Notes: generated by a model from the letters alone, not told the origin. A stretch of 64,000 nucleotides of DNA from Carboxylicivirga mesophila (GCF_018271975.1 NZ_JAGUCN010000002.1:62001-126000); one strand, 5' to 3'; shown: positions 35,987 through 46,736, numbered from the stretch's first letter. Translations and numbers: made by a program.

Positions 35987-38900
35987 TTATTGTGCCAATG
36001 AGAAACGAAAACTCACACCAAAATTAGAGTTAGTTATCGGGTAGGATAACGAAACATACGGTGTATTAACTTTAGTGTCGTAAAATAGCTGCATGTTAAA
36101 GCGCTCACTTAAGGCATAATCAGCTGTAAATTTTACGCTTGTAATTTTCAGCCCTGCTGTCAGCTGATTATAATCTTCCTGAATTTTCCGGATAAAGCTA
36201 ATGTTATCCTGAATGGAAAAGTCGGCGCGGATATTTAAATCGTTACTGATTGACTTCTGGCTGCTCCCTTTCCCGAAAATGAGATTCATTTTATCAAAAC
36301 GGTAACCTAAACCAATCACCAACTCGTCGTTATAGTTTTCTATCACCTGGTTGTTACCCATACTTAAACTCAGTGTACGGGCTTTTTTAATCTCTGCTCT
36401 GGTAGTAATTGAGTTGGTCCAGGTCACATTTACCCCAATCAGTGGACTAAACTGCTCGGTAATAGTGATGGCATTCACATCGTATTCGGTAATGACTCCA
36501 TCGGCCTCAGGAGGCGTACGTGAGATGTAGGCTCCCATATTGTATGTTGAACGATAGGCATGTGTCAGATCGAATGACTTAATCACCTTTTGGAAAGCCT
36601 TTATTCGCGACAATCCGTCATATGTAACGCGCCAGTTAGGTTGTATTCTTGATAGGGATGGAAACTGTTCGGTAAAGATGGAATTGGCGCTCTTACCCGA
36701 ATATGCTGCCAGGAATGCAGGGATTAATACCTCCTGGTCGTTTAAATCTGTTGTTCCAAGCCGGTTGGCAATAATCTGCCTGTTACTTTTAAACTCATCA
36801 AAGGTAGAAGAAGTTAAAGCTCCAGTTCTTTCAGGTTTGTCAAAGGCTGTTTTAAAAGCATTAAAGCTCATTGAGAAACGACCATTGGCAGTGCGCCCGG
36901 TTGCTGTTGAGCTGCCCCCAAAATAGTATTCGTTAATATTCCGTTCGTAGCTTCTGTCGGCATTTAAGTCAACCCGTAGCCCACGTATGGGTTCCAGGGT
37001 AAACTTAATGGAGAAATCTTCACCATGTGTCATCACATAAGGGTTCACCATGGTTGTATCATCAGTTAACCAGCCATTATTGGCGGCATCAATTGCGAAA
37101 TTTCTATCTTGCCATCCTAATATAAACGGTACGCCCGGTGCAGTAAAACCAGTTGATGTACCCATAAAGCCAGCAACAGGCGTATAGCCCGGCAGAATGG
37201 TTCCGTTCTGTTCCGAATAGGAGACGCTCATGTTTTTAATCGACGTCATTAATAAGGCTGTGTAGTCCACTACCTTTTGCATCGGCGAATTGTTTTCGGT
37301 TACAGTACCGGTTACCATCACACGCGCGTTTTCAACTGATTTCTCGGGTACAAACTCCACTTTATTCTTCCCGAGTGTATTCACCTGCCCGCGCACAGGT
37401 TTGCCGGTGGCGTCAAATACCCTTACCGAGGTTTCGGTTGTTTTTAGTTTGTGATTGATGGTAATGGCGGCATCCTTATCCAATTTTACGTTGGTTTGGT
37501 TATACCTAACGGTGCGTTTACCATCATTATTACTGCTTGTTCTTCTTCTCGATGAACGGTATTTCTTATCCAGTTCATTCAGGTATGATACCTTTTTGTA
37601 CAAGGTGGTCATGTTTAGCTGACCGTTAGCCTGTACTACATTTGAGTTGCGAATGGTATTTCCCCAATCAGGTGAATCACTCTCGTTTTCAAATAAGGGT
37701 TGAGCTTCCCATTGGTACATGCCACGGTACTGAAGTGTGGCAGAGGTAAAGTCAAGCATCGGTATTTTATTGATTGGCAGCGTATAGCTCACATCAAAAT
37801 TGTGTTGGTAGGTAGTTGTTCGACCCATGCTTTTAATGTTGCGCCAAACTTCATCGCGCCAGTCGTAGTAGGCATCGCGGTCGTAATCTTTATTAACAGC
37901 TCCTTCAGGCTCATCAATTCGCGCATTGGTAATGGCCCTGAAATTCAGTTTTAATGATTTGGTAAGGTTGTAGCGCATATCAAAGTGGCGGTTCCAGTCA
38001 AAATCCTTAGATACTGTTAAGGCCGGGCTTATAGGTGAACCGGTATTATTGCGCAATTGTATTTCGCGGTACTGCCGGTCAAACTCCCAGCTGTACGATA
38101 TTTGATTGGGCAGATAGTAGAAATTGAAATCACGAACCAATGCCAGTGCATTACTATTAAAACTCTTCTTAAATGGCTCTACTGCTTTGGGTCGCGCGTT
38201 GTAATTATAGGCTAAGATGCCCCTGTAATTTTTATCCGTAGAATGATCAGTATCTACATCGTGCCTGGTTGTTTCGTTATATGAATAGGTCGCAGATATG
38301 TTTGAAGGACTATAAAAGTGTACTTTTTCTTTCTTAGGAAGCAATTTGACGTTGGTGAAATTGACGCTTTTACGTTTAATCACATTTTGTGACATATCCT
38401 TAATGGAGTCTCTGGCCGCTTCATTTTCCGCATTGTCAAGTGCTACATCTAATGGTATATCCGGGTCGAGCGGATAATACTTAGGACTGGCCACCGATTT
38501 TGAGTAGCCAAAGTAGAACGGCACGCTAAGCGCCGATTCAGGCCCAAGCAGTTTGCCAAGTTCCAGGTTGGTGGCAATGTCATACTGGAAGAAATCTTCC
38601 TGGCTGCGCTCTTGAACATTCTGGTCTATACTACCCCAGCCTACAGTACTTTTCTTACCAGCAACCGATACATTACCCAGATCTGCCAGTTTAACGGTCA
38701 TACGGGCATTGGCTGCCCATCCACCTTCTTCATTAAAGTCGGTAAGGCGTAATTCATTCATCCATACTTCTACAGATTTGCTTGTTGAGCCTCTGGTGCG
38801 CACCCCCATGGTAATCGTTCGGATGTTACTGAGGTTCGGATTACCTCTCACCGACACAAAGTTGGTTGGCGTTTCTGGGTCGGGCATGATATACACCTGG

Positions 38901-41900
38901 TTAAATGTAATGCTGGAGCCTTCCTGGCGTTTCTCATCGTTACGACGCAGCTTAACTGTCTGAAACAGCTCAAGCGGTATGTTCATTTCATTCTCCTCGG
39001 GCCATACCTTATATCGGTCATCAATATTATTATTGTTATATCTGCCTTTAGGCGTTAATTTTAAAGGTATCTCATATTCATAGTAGTTATCGTTGTAATC
39101 ACTACCCACCCTGATGAATGCCATCATCTCATTATCCAACAAACCTCTGTCATCCACATCTTCGGCGTGAATAAACATCTTCATACGTTTATACTGACGG
39201 ATATCGATGCTCACATTTTTATATACTGCACGTGCATCACCACCAGCCAAATCCAACACCTTCAATAGTAATGATTGCTCATTCAATTCACGGAGTTGCG
39301 GGTTAGCCGGGTCAATGACACGGTCGATGCCAGGAGGCAGTACATAATTAACAGGCGTCTTTTCTGAACTTTCCTCAATATTTACCACCGATACTTCAAA
39401 TTTCGTATCGGCATTGCCGGCACCGTTTTCGTAGAGTGATTCGGTGAACTTACGCCAGTCGGCCTTAATAAGGTCGAGCGTTGCCATACGCAGAATGGTG
39501 GTGTCGCTAAAACCTTTCATAAACATACGCATGAAGCGTATACTTCTTAAGTCGCGGATGGAACCAATGGTGGCCGTTGGGTTTTGTATAGGTATTCGGA
39601 ACTGGTACCAATTGGCACGAACGCCATTTTTATCTTCAACTGTACTTTCTCTTTTATCCACAATGTAGGGATTCGCCTCTATACTCATGGTGTTTTTAGA
39701 GATAGGAATCTCGTATTGAAAGTAGCTCTCGTTTTCACTAAGCGTATTATCCTCATTGATGTCTTCCATGTCGGGCAGTGCTTTGGCTGCTCGTTTAGTG
39801 CCGTCACCTTCAAATTCTGAAGGTAGAGAGTTACCCTCCGGGTTGTTGAATAGCTTATAGCGATCCAGGATGCTCGTCTCATTTTCGTCGTGCATACCAC
39901 CCAAAAAGTAAAGGTAATCATCCGATGCCGGGTCGGCCAATAGTGCCTGGCGGGCTGCTTCGTCCAAATCACCTCCCATGCTTTCTATAACATTCAGAAA
40001 GGCATAGGGTTGTTTCCGGTAGAAATAGCGCTCTTTGGCAGAGTTCATACCATTTAAACCCACATCCTGTGCCAATCGCGTAGCCGGGTCATTACTAAAA
40101 GCATTAACCAGGTTTTGCTTACGAGGTACATATCCCCAATTGGTAGAATCCACATCAAAAGGCTCGCCAGGGCCAGGTAAGCCATTCTCAAAAGACTTAC
40201 GTGTATCTCTTAAAATATCTTCCGAAATATTACCCAGGTTAAAGTAGATTTTACCATCATTTTTTTGAATCCCGTCATCATACACATACGGATCCATCAT
40301 CCAGAATTCGATGTATTCGATGTTGGCCGCTTCAAAGTCCGGCACATTTACCTGACGCATCATACCACCCCATCGTTCCTCCGGATTTTTAAGCGAACCA
40401 TCACGATTGATACCATGACCATAATTATCAGTGGCAGCACCGCTTGTTCCGGCGTCAAAGTTATATGGACCTCGTTCGCGCGGGTAGAAGGCAACGTTCA
40501 GTACGGGCAGGTTGGTGGGTTGGCCATAGGGAGCTTCCCGGTTGGGGAAAATCTCCTGCTCATATACTTCTCTTACAAAGTGGTTTTTCTTTTGCTCTTC
40601 ATCTGCTTTAATATGCCCTGGTGTTTGTGTACTCTTTCGTAAAAAAAGTGGATCGATGGTGTACCAGGCAAGACGTGCCCGGTTAATACCTGAATAAAGA
40701 TTATCAATCAATCCGGCTTCTTTAAAAAGCTCCTCTTGTCCTTGTGGTGTACTGGCCAATTGCCAGGCAAGCCAGTTGCGCATGTCGTAGGGGATACGTG
40801 TACCCTCAAAATCATCAATGTACGATGTGCCTGACTCATCGATCACTTTGGGGTGTCCGGGTATCAGCTGGGCAAATTCTCCTTCAAAGGTGACACTCGA
40901 CATCTCTTTGGTTTCCACCAGTGGCAACTTATCAATGATTTCGGTAATACCCATCGATTCGGTATAGAAAGAGGTATTTAAACCCCAGATGGTGTTAGCT
41001 ATGGGCTCGTCGCCAATATTTACTTTTTGTGTTAAAGGTCGTTCGCGCAGGTGCATAATGGTACCACCCACATTAAAGTTTTTGTTGAACTGATAATCGA
41101 GGTGAGTCCCCATCAGTGTTTTGGTCTGCAAGGCAAACAGCGACTGGTTTTCGAGTGATACCTGGATAGGTGTACCTGATGACAGAATGCCCTGATTGAT
41201 GATGCGCACCCGCCCCAAAGTGTAATCAACCGTATAGTCCTGGTTTTCGACCAAACGAATACCTCCGGCTGTGACTATGACCGATCCTTGAGGGATATTC
41301 ATCGCGTTAAGCGAAATTTCAGAACCGGAACTGGATTTATAACGGCCTTTCAGCTTGTACTTGTTGCGCGAGGCATCCTGCTCAGCCAGAATCTGAGTGC
41401 TATCGTAAAGTGATTGGAAAACATACTTCTTCACCAGATCTTTATCAGCCAGCGCTCCACCCAGCTGCTTCTCCATATTGCTTCCGAATGGCTCCAATAC
41501 AGGGAAGATGATTCGTCCGTTATCGGGTTTAATGGTGATGTTATCAACGTAGTCAAATATACCATCGGGTTGAAAATCATTGTTGGAGTTGAGGTTATCC
41601 AGATTCATCAAGCGAATGAATAACTGCCCCATTACATTTTCAGGTCCTTCGGGCAGGTAATTGATGTCGCCGCCGGTACTGTCATTGGTGTAGGTGACAT
41701 TCATGATAAAATCCTCACGATTAATCTGGTAGGCATTAATCGAGTAGATGTTTTTCATCATCAGGTCCCAGGTTGGGTTTTTCTTATTAATGCCCTTTAT
41801 GATGCCTGGTGACAGGTTGGTGGGCTTTAGCAGTTTAAGAAATAATGTTTGCTCTGCCTCGTTTTGGGAGTTCGAAAATTCACCAACCATAAAGGTTTGC

Positions 41901-43351
41901 CCGTTGTAGGTGTATTCGTAGGCTATACACAGTACTTCATCGGCATTGAGCGAGGTGTTTAAAGAGATATAACCCAATTTGGGATGCACCGAATATTCAG
42001 TGTCGGATAGTTTGCGGGCATTCTCCAGCTTTTCATAGTCAATGGCGTTGTAGAAATAATTGTTTTCGAGCGGAGCCAGTGTGGCAGTTACCTTGTTAAT
42101 GTCGCGCACAGCGTTATATGTCGAATTCATTTGAGCATACAGGTTGTTGGCTTCATTACGCGGCGAAACATTAAGCTGCCCGCCCCACAGGCTAGTGTTG
42201 TGCGTGTGCTGGCGGTTTTCTCCTAAATCGACAAATCCAACAATGTTGCGAGATTCCTTTACATCGCTGCGATTATTAGTGACCCATACTTCAACACGTG
42301 TAACGTTAATGGGACTGTTGATAAGTGGGAGGCGCTCCAGTGCTTTATCGTAATTATCTCTGAAATACTTACTCAAAAAGAAGTGACGGTTACGATCGTA
42401 TCTATCGGCATGTATTTCAAACTCCTGAGTTTGCGCGCCACCTTCTATACTCATTACAGATGTTTCTCCTTTTTGCTGCGAGAAGATACTTGTTACGGTA
42501 AGCTTACCAAATTGCATTTCCGTCTTTACCCCAAACAGGCTTTGGCTACCCGTAATTAGTGTTCCGGGAAGTGGCAGTGTTACGTTACCGGCTTCTACTT
42601 TTTTCAGAATATCATCCTCACCTCCTTCGTATTCAAGGTTAATCTGGTTTTCAAAATCAAAAGTAGCTTCTGTATTGTAGTTAACGCCCAATTTCAGTTT
42701 TTCACCAATACTTCCACTCAGGTTCATTTGTATTTTCTCCTGAAAATCGAAGGTGGTGGTTTTTCGTAAGCGCTCCTGTAATGTCGGGTTATCTATTTTG
42801 GTGTGCTGAATACCTACTTTAAGTTCTGCCATGCCCTGCAGGCGCACATTAATGGCATTACTGCCAAATATCCCTTCAAATGCCTCTCCGCCAACATTCT
42901 TCCACATCTGGTTGAAAACTGAGTTGTCGCCATACTGGTTGGCCTCTTCCTGCTGTTTCTGTCGCCAGTAGGAGATAACTGATTTACGTGTGTCGTAGTC
43001 GAGGTAATCATCAAGTGGCATGGAGTAGGGCAGCCTCACATCCATGTTGCCTACTTTACGGTATAGGGTAACATTGCCTGTTTTATAGTCATACTCGGCC
43101 CGGTAATCCATGTTTGAAGGATCGCTGAGGTTGAGTCCGCCTTGCTCTTCTTCTTCCAGCAACGGATTACCACTGTTATCGCTAATCTGGTACTTAAGAT
43201 CAACGGGCTCTGTTACTTTAAGTGAGTCGGGTTGCTGGAAGTATATTTCTTTATAGTTACTGGTTGTACCATGCGATGATGAAGTACTACCAACGGCAAA
43301 CGTGATGGTTAATACAATAAAGGCAATCGTATATTGTAGCGTTTTTCTCAA
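35987..43351 (-). CDS. sprA: SprA (Sov): T9SS outer-membrane translocon
   Basis: The 2454-residue protein is the giant barrel of the type IX secretion system. It has a signal peptide (about residues 1-22) and long repetitive outer-membrane beta-strand content throughout. SprA features visible include GSQSLFGVKTEMQFGKLTVT near residue 270, FEGTRIPYDMRNWLAWQLAS near residue 850, PRERGPYNFD, WGGMMRQVN and the C-terminal NFGVSFRFSLAQ. SprA forms the 36-strand pore through which T9SS cargo passes. It lies directly downstream of ruvA, 22 bases apart on the same strand. Confidence 0.96.
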   Translation of the reverse strand: MRKTLQYTIAFIVLTITFAVGSTSSSHGTTSNYKEIYFQQPDSLKVTEPVDLKYQISDNSGNPLLEEEEQGGLNLSDPSNMDYRAEYDYKTGNVTLYRKVGNMDVRLPYSMPLDDYLDYDTRKSVISYWRQKQQEEANQYGDNSVFNQMWKNVGGEAFEGIFGSNAINVRLQGMAELKVGIQHTKIDNPTLQERLRKTTTFDFQEKIQMNLSGSIGEKLKLGVNYNTEATFDFENQINLEYEGGEDDILKKVEAGNVTLPLPGTLITGSQSLFGVKTEMQFGKLTVTSIFSQQKGETSVMSIEGGAQTQEFEIHADRYDRNRHFFLSKYFRDNYDKALERLPLINSPINVTRVEVWVTNNRSDVKESRNIVGFVDLGENRQHTHNTSLWGGQLNVSPRNEANNLYAQMNSTYNAVRDINKVTATLAPLENNYFYNAIDYEKLENARKLSDTEYSVHPKLGYISLNTSLNADEVLCIAYEYTYNGQTFMVGEFSNSQNEAEQTLFLKLLKPTNLSPGIIKGINKKNPTWDLMMKNIYSINAYQINREDFIMNVTYTNDSTGGDINYLPEGPENVMGQLFIRLMNLDNLNSNNDFQPDGIFDYVDNITIKPDNGRIIFPVLEPFGSNMEKQLGGALADKDLVKKYVFQSLYDSTQILAEQDASRNKYKLKGRYKSSSGSEISLNAMNIPQGSVIVTAGGIRLVENQDYTVDYTLGRVRIINQGILSSGTPIQVSLENQSLFALQTKTLMGTHLDYQFNKNFNVGGTIMHLRERPLTQKVNIGDEPIANTIWGLNTSFYTESMGITEIIDKLPLVETKEMSSVTFEGEFAQLIPGHPKVIDESGTSYIDDFEGTRIPYDMRNWLAWQLASTPQGQEELFKEAGLIDNLYSGINRARLAWYTIDPLFLRKSTQTPGHIKADEEQKKNHFVREVYEQEIFPNREAPYGQPTNLPVLNVAFYPRERGPYNFDAGTSGAATDNYGHGINRDGSLKNPEERWGGMMRQVNVPDFEAANIEYIEFWMMDPYVYDDGIQKNDGKIYFNLGNISEDILRDTRKSFENGLPGPGEPFDVDSTNWGYVPRKQNLVNAFSNDPATRLAQDVGLNGMNSAKERYFYRKQPYAFLNVIESMGGDLDEAARQALLADPASDDYLYFLGGMHDENETSILDRYKLFNNPEGNSLPSEFEGDGTKRAAKALPDMEDINEDNTLSENESYFQYEIPISKNTMSIEANPYIVDKRESTVEDKNGVRANWYQFRIPIQNPTATIGSIRDLRSIRFMRMFMKGFSDTTILRMATLDLIKADWRKFTESLYENGAGNADTKFEVSVVNIEESSEKTPVNYVLPPGIDRVIDPANPQLRELNEQSLLLKVLDLAGGDARAVYKNVSIDIRQYKRMKMFIHAEDVDDRGLLDNEMMAFIRVGSDYNDNYYEYEIPLKLTPKGRYNNNNIDDRYKVWPEENEMNIPLELFQTVKLRRNDEKRQEGSSITFNQVYIMPDPETPTNFVSVRGNPNLSNIRTITMGVRTRGSTSKSVEVWMNELRLTDFNEEGGWAANARMTVKLADLGNVSVAGKKSTVGWGSIDQNVQERSQEDFFQYDIATNLELGKLLGPESALSVPFYFGYSKSVASPKYYPLDPDIPLDVALDNAENEAARDSIKDMSQNVIKRKSVNFTNVKLLPKKEKVHFYSPSNISATYSYNETTRHDVDTDHSTDKNYRGILAYNYNARPKAVEPFKKSFNSNALALVRDFNFYYLPNQISYSWEFDRQYREIQLRNNTGSPISPALTVSKDFDWNRHFDMRYNLTKSLKLNFRAITNARIDEPEGAVNKDYDRDAYYDWRDEVWRNIKSMGRTTTYQHNFDVSYTLPINKIPMLDFTSATLQYRGMYQWEAQPLFENESDSPDWGNTIRNSNVVQANGQLNMTTLYKKVSYLNELDKKYRSSRRRTSSNNDGKRTVRYNQTNVKLDKDAAITINHKLKTTETSVRVFDATGKPVRGQVNTLGKNKVEFVPEKSVENARVMVTGTVTENNSPMQKVVDYTALLMTSIKNMSVSYSEQNGTILPGYTPVAGFMGTSTGFTAPGVPFILGWQDRNFAIDAANNGWLTDDTTMVNPYVMTHGEDFSIKFTLEPIRGLRVDLNADRSYERNINEYYFGGSSTATGRTANGRFSMSFNAFKTAFDKPERTGALTSSTFDEFKSNRQIIANRLGTTDLNDQEVLIPAFLAAYSGKSANSIFTEQFPSLSRIQPNWRVTYDGLSRIKAFQKVIKSFDLTHAYRSTYNMGAYISRTPPEADGVITEYDVNAITITEQFSPLIGVNVTWTNSITTRAEIKKARTLSLSMGNNQVIENYNDELVIGLGYRFDKMNLIFGKGSSQKSISNDLNIRADFSIQDNISFIRKIQEDYNQLTAGLKITSVKFTADYALSERFNMQLFYDTKVNTPYVSLSYPITNSNFGVSFRFSLAQ

Positions 43352-43373
43352 AGATTCAATGTAATGTGAATAA

Positions 43374-43955
43374 TTACATAATTTTAAGGGCTTGCTTAAT
43401 CAAGTCTTCCACCTTTAAGTCGGGTGATTGAGCCAAAAGCTTGTCAAGAGCTTTCTGGGCGCTTGCTTTGGCAAAGCCTAGCATTACTAATGCAGATAAC
43501 GCTTCTTCGCGGATAGTATTGTCTTGTGTTGCGAAAATTTTCTGATCGATTGGCTCTTTACTTAATTTATCTTTCAGATCGACAATTACACGTTGGGCTG
43601 TTTTGGCACCAATACCTTTTACGCCTTTAATGACATTTACATTACCGGTAAGTATAGCGCCACTCAACTCTTCTGGTGTAAGTGATGAAAGCATCATGCG
43701 CGCGGTATTAGCTCCAATGCCCGAAACCGAAATAAGGTGACGAAACAAATCGCGTTCCGATGGATCGGCGAAGCCATATAAAGCAAAGGCATCCTCGCGT
43801 ATGTTCTCGTGAATAAATAGCTGGGCTTCCTTTTTACCATCGAGGCGCGAAAAAGTATTGAGCGAAATGTGTAATAAATAGCCTATGCCATTAACATCAA
43901 TAATAACATGGGCAGGACTAGATTCGGCAATTTTGCCACTGATATACTCGTACAT
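43374..43955 (-). CDS. ruvA: Holliday junction branch migration protein RuvA
   Basis: The 193-residue protein shows the N-terminal OB fold (MYEYISGKIAESSPAHVIID), two helix-hairpin-helix motifs (LISVSGIGANTARMML and IKGVKGIGAKTAQRVI) and the C-terminal RuvB-binding helices (ALVMLGFAKASAQKALDKLL). RuvA binds four-way DNA junctions and loads RuvB. It is upstream of sprA in one transcription unit; thiL, also on this strand, is separated by a terminator. Confidence 0.96.
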   Translation of the reverse strand: MYEYISGKIAESSPAHVIIDVNGIGYLLHISLNTFSRLDGKKEAQLFIHENIREDAFALYGFADPSERDLFRHLISVSGIGANTARMMLSSLTPEELSGAILTGNVNVIKGVKGIGAKTAQRVIVDLKDKLSKEPIDQKIFATQDNTIREEALSALVMLGFAKASAQKALDKLLAQSPDLKVEDLIKQALKIM

Positions 43956-43988
43956 TATGAATTAGGTTATGCTGTAAAGATATAAATG

Positions 43989-44030
43989 AAATAGCTGATG
44001 CAAAAACTTTTCACATCAGCTATTTTATTT
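43989..44030 (-). terminator. Terminator after thiL
   Basis: AAATAGCTGATG and CATCAGCTATTT form a 12-bp stem directly downstream of the thiL stop codon on the minus strand, followed by a T-rich tail. Confidence 0.75.
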
Positions 44031-45078
44031 ACTGTTTATTTTTTAGTGGATTCCAGCCCTGTGCCTGTAATTCCACTTCCTGGTCGGCATTGGTAACCAG
44101 GTAGCTCCCTTTGCTTTCTTCGGTGATATGGCCTATGATGTAGATATTCACATCGCCTGCATCTTTAAATTTCTCGTAATCGCTCTGGCTGATTGTAAAG
44201 AGCAGCTCATAGTCTTCGCCACCATTCAATGCAGTCACCAGCGGGTTAATGCCCATTTCTTCGGCCAGCATTGCAGTGGTAGGATCAACAGGGATTTTGT
44301 TCTCATACACCCTGCAGCCGGTTTTTGACTGAGAACATATATGCATCAGCTCGCTTGATAAGCCATCTGAAATATCTATCATAGCTGTTGGTACTACCTC
44401 CAGTTTCTGCAGCAGCTCTGTTACTTCTTTACGTGCTTCTGGTTTAAGCTGGCGACCCAAAATATAATCGAATCCGCTCAAATCGGGTTGAACGCCAGGG
44501 TTATCTGAATACACTCTCTTTTCACGTTCCAAAAGTTGTAACCCCATGTAAGCACCACCCAAATCACCTGAAACACAAATGAGATCATTTGGTTTGGCAC
44601 CGTTACGATAGGTTAATTTGTTGGCATCAGCCTCACCCATGGCAGTAACACTTATGGTAAGCCCGGTTAATGAAGAGCTGGTGTCACCACCAACCAAATC
44701 AACATTATAATAGTCGCAGGCGGCATATATGCCTTCGTAAAGTTCATCCAATGCTTCAACCGACATTTTTGAGCTTAAGCCAAGCGATACAGTAATCTGC
44801 TTTGGGGTTGCATTCATGGCATAAACATCACTCACGTTAACCACTACCGCTTTATAGCCAAGATGCTTAAGTGGGGTGTAGGTTAAGTCAAAATGAATGC
44901 CCTCCAATAAAAGGTCTGTTGTAACAACTGTTTTCTTATCGCTAAAATCTAACACAGCCGCATCGTCGCCAACGCCCTTAATGGTTGTAGGGTGTTTTAA
45001 CTTGATGTTATCTGTCAGATGGTGTATTAATCCAAACTCGCCTAATTGTCCTAACTCCGTTTTTTTAACCTCGCTCAT
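44029..45078 (-). CDS. thiL: Thiamine-monophosphate kinase
   Basis: The 349-residue kinase has the AIR-synthase-like fold with GDDAAVLDF near residue 38, TTDLLLEGIHFDL, VNVSDVYAMNATP, DLVGGDTSS and the C-terminal MIDISDGLSSELMHI and NGGEDYELLFT blocks, all standard for ThiL. It converts thiamine monophosphate to thiamine diphosphate, the cofactor. No TPP riboswitch is visible upstream, and no other thi genes are adjacent. Confidence 0.96.
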   Translation of the reverse strand: MSEVKKTELGQLGEFGLIHHLTDNIKLKHPTTIKGVGDDAAVLDFSDKKTVVTTDLLLEGIHFDLTYTPLKHLGYKAVVVNVSDVYAMNATPKQITVSLGLSSKMSVEALDELYEGIYAACDYYNVDLVGGDTSSSLTGLTISVTAMGEADANKLTYRNGAKPNDLICVSGDLGGAYMGLQLLEREKRVYSDNPGVQPDLSGFDYILGRQLKPEARKEVTELLQKLEVVPTAMIDISDGLSSELMHICSQSKTGCRVYENKIPVDPTTAMLAEEMGINPLVTALNGGEDYELLFTISQSDYEKFKDAGDVNIYIIGHITEESKGSYLVTNADQEVELQAQGWNPLKNKQ

Positions 45079-45261
45079 AGATGCTATTTTAAATAAGTGG
45101 CAAAATTAAGAATTGATTGGATGTGCCACAAAGGTTTAAATCTATTTTATTACACCTTTTAATTCTTTTTGACTTTTTAGGCTAGAAGTTGAGTTGTGAA
45201 TGGCATAGTGCTTGCTTTATTACTTTTGATTTTTTCATAGATTTGGGTTTAGGTTATTGAT

Positions 45262-45298
45262 AAAGCGTTTCTGTAAAATTGCAGAAACGCTTTTTTTT
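45262..45298 (+). terminator. Orphan rho-independent terminator
   Basis: AAAGCGTTTCTG pairs with CAGAAACGCTTT around an 8-base loop, followed by five more T. No plus-strand gene lies upstream of it before thiL, which runs the other way. Confidence 0.8.
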
Positions 45299-45375
45299 AA
45301 TTGTGTTTGTGTTCTGCTAGCCTGTATTTTAGGAGGGTTTTGAGGTTTATGACTGCGTTTTTATAATTAAAAAAG

Positions 45376-45407
45376 TTTGCATGCTAATATTTAATAGTCT
45401 ATATTTG
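45376..45407 (+). promoter_or_regulatory. Consensus Bacteroidota promoter for the tRNA-fMet genes
   Basis: TTTG (45376-45379), a 20-base spacer, then TATATTTG (45400-45407), an exact TAnnTTTG match. It lies 45 bases ahead of the first tRNA. Confidence 0.75.
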
Positions 45408-45451
45408 CATCCGCATTTGAGACAGATAACAAGCGTGTTATTAAGATATAT

Positions 45452-45524
<73 letters not shown>

Positions 45525-45528
45525 CTAC

Positions 45529-45562
45529 AAGTCGAAAAGCAACCAACTTTTCGACTTTATTT
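45529..45562 (+). terminator. Terminator after tRNA-fMet copy 1
   Basis: AAGTCGAAAAG pairs perfectly with CTTTTCGACTT around 7 bases, followed by TATTTTT. Confidence 0.8.
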
Positions 45563-45594
45563 TTGAAAATATTGTTTACGCAATTAAGATATAT

Positions 45595-45667
<73 letters not shown>

Positions 45668-45672
45668 CTAAG

Positions 45673-45704
45673 AAGCCGGAAGATGTATTTCTTTCGGCTT
45701 TTTT
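45673..45704 (+). terminator. Terminator after tRNA-fMet copy 2
   Basis: AAGCCGGAAGA pairs with TTCTTTCGGCTT around TGTAT, followed by T4. The sequence is unrelated to the terminator of copy 1. Confidence 0.75.
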
Positions 45705-45725
45705 ATTTTATAAGATTTCAATAGT

Positions 45726-46736
45726 TTATAACTCCCACCCAAATCCTGTAGCAAAGACATAATCTGATTCAGATGCACCTTCAACCGGACGATTATCGTA
45801 GTTAAGGGTGATACCCAGTTTGATATAGAAATCTTTTGGCAAGTCATATTTGATATCAAAATTAAAATCTGAGCGCCAGCGACCAGATTCTGTTATGCCC
45901 GGGTAAAGTGCTATTTTAGAGCGAAGGCTAAGATCGCCTGTGTCAAATAAATTCACCTCAGTATCCAGAAATCCTTCCAGACTTTGGCGATCATCAGCCG
46001 AATTCTCGTAACGTTCGCTGTTGAATGAGGCGCCAATGGAGATATTCCAGTAAGCAGCATTGGTTTGAATAATATAGGTACCTGCACCTAGCTTGCCATT
46101 GGTACGTAAGAGTATTTTTTGTTCGGTATTTGATAAGAAACTGGTTGATAATCCGCTAAACCAGTTTCTCTGGAAATAGTATCTGAATCCAACACCAGCA
46201 TCGTTTCTGCTAACTTTGCTGACGCTATCCTGATTAGATGTAAAGGCATTGTAATATGTGTTTATGGACCACATTTCGGCACGGTAGCCTAAATTACTTC
46301 GCAATGATGCCTGGCGTAGGTTATTAGCTTTGGTTAAATCCCAGCCAAAATCAATGGAAGCATTCATTTTACTCCAGAAATTCCGGTCAACCGATTCCAT
46401 AAATACAATTGATTCAGGCGAAACCAAGGTTGTACCTTCGTTTAAGGTGATTATTTCAATCTGCAGGTCGCTTGTGGAATTGATTTTGCCATTAAATCGC
46501 CGACCATCCGATAGTGTAATCAGAAAGTAAGTTTCTGTTGATATGGACTTGATGCCATCCCACTCAATTGCAAAATCGGCATCGCTGTAATCGGTTTCTA
46601 TTTTTAGTACACCTTGACTCATGCCTTTTACTTCACCTATCATTGAATCATTGTTCATAAGTACCAGGCTATCTTGTTGTGCATATACTCTCATAAATAA
46701 AATAGATAGGAAAGTCAGGAATATTAATCTTCTCAT
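45726..46736 (-). CDS. DUF481 family outer membrane protein
   Basis: The 336-residue protein begins with a signal peptide ending at VYAQ. A short SH3-like strand region comes next (DSLVLMNNDSMIGEVKGM ... DGRRFNGKI, residues 23-105), then a barrel-type C-terminal DUF481 region with alternating aromatic strands (YRAEMWSINTYYNAF, GVGFRYYFQRNWFSGLS). It ends in FATGFGWEL, the aromatic-rich C-terminus typical of outer membrane proteins. Function unknown. It lies between the tRNA-fMet pair and tRNA-Arg. Confidence 0.85.
   Translation of the reverse strand: MRRLIFLTFLSILFMRVYAQQDSLVLMNNDSMIGEVKGMSQGVLKIETDYSDADFAIEWDGIKSISTETYFLITLSDGRRFNGKINSTSDLQIEIITLNEGTTLVSPESIVFMESVDRNFWSKMNASIDFGWDLTKANNLRQASLRSNLGYRAEMWSINTYYNAFTSNQDSVSKVSRNDAGVGFRYYFQRNWFSGLSTSFLSNTEQKILLRTNGKLGAGTYIIQTNAAYWNISIGASFNSERYENSADDRQSLEGFLDTEVNLFDTGDLSLRSKIALYPGITESGRWRSDFNFDIKYDLPKDFYIKLGITLNYDNRPVEGASESDYVFATGFGWEL

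Larger units (their letters stand above)
45079..45451. other. Intergenic region with an orphan terminator and a tRNA promoter
   Basis: No protein gene is supported. The first 180 bases carry a thiL upstream region (minus strand). A strong plus-strand terminator at 45262-45298 has no upstream plus-strand gene, so a short transcript may end there. The tRNA promoter follows. Confidence 0.6.
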
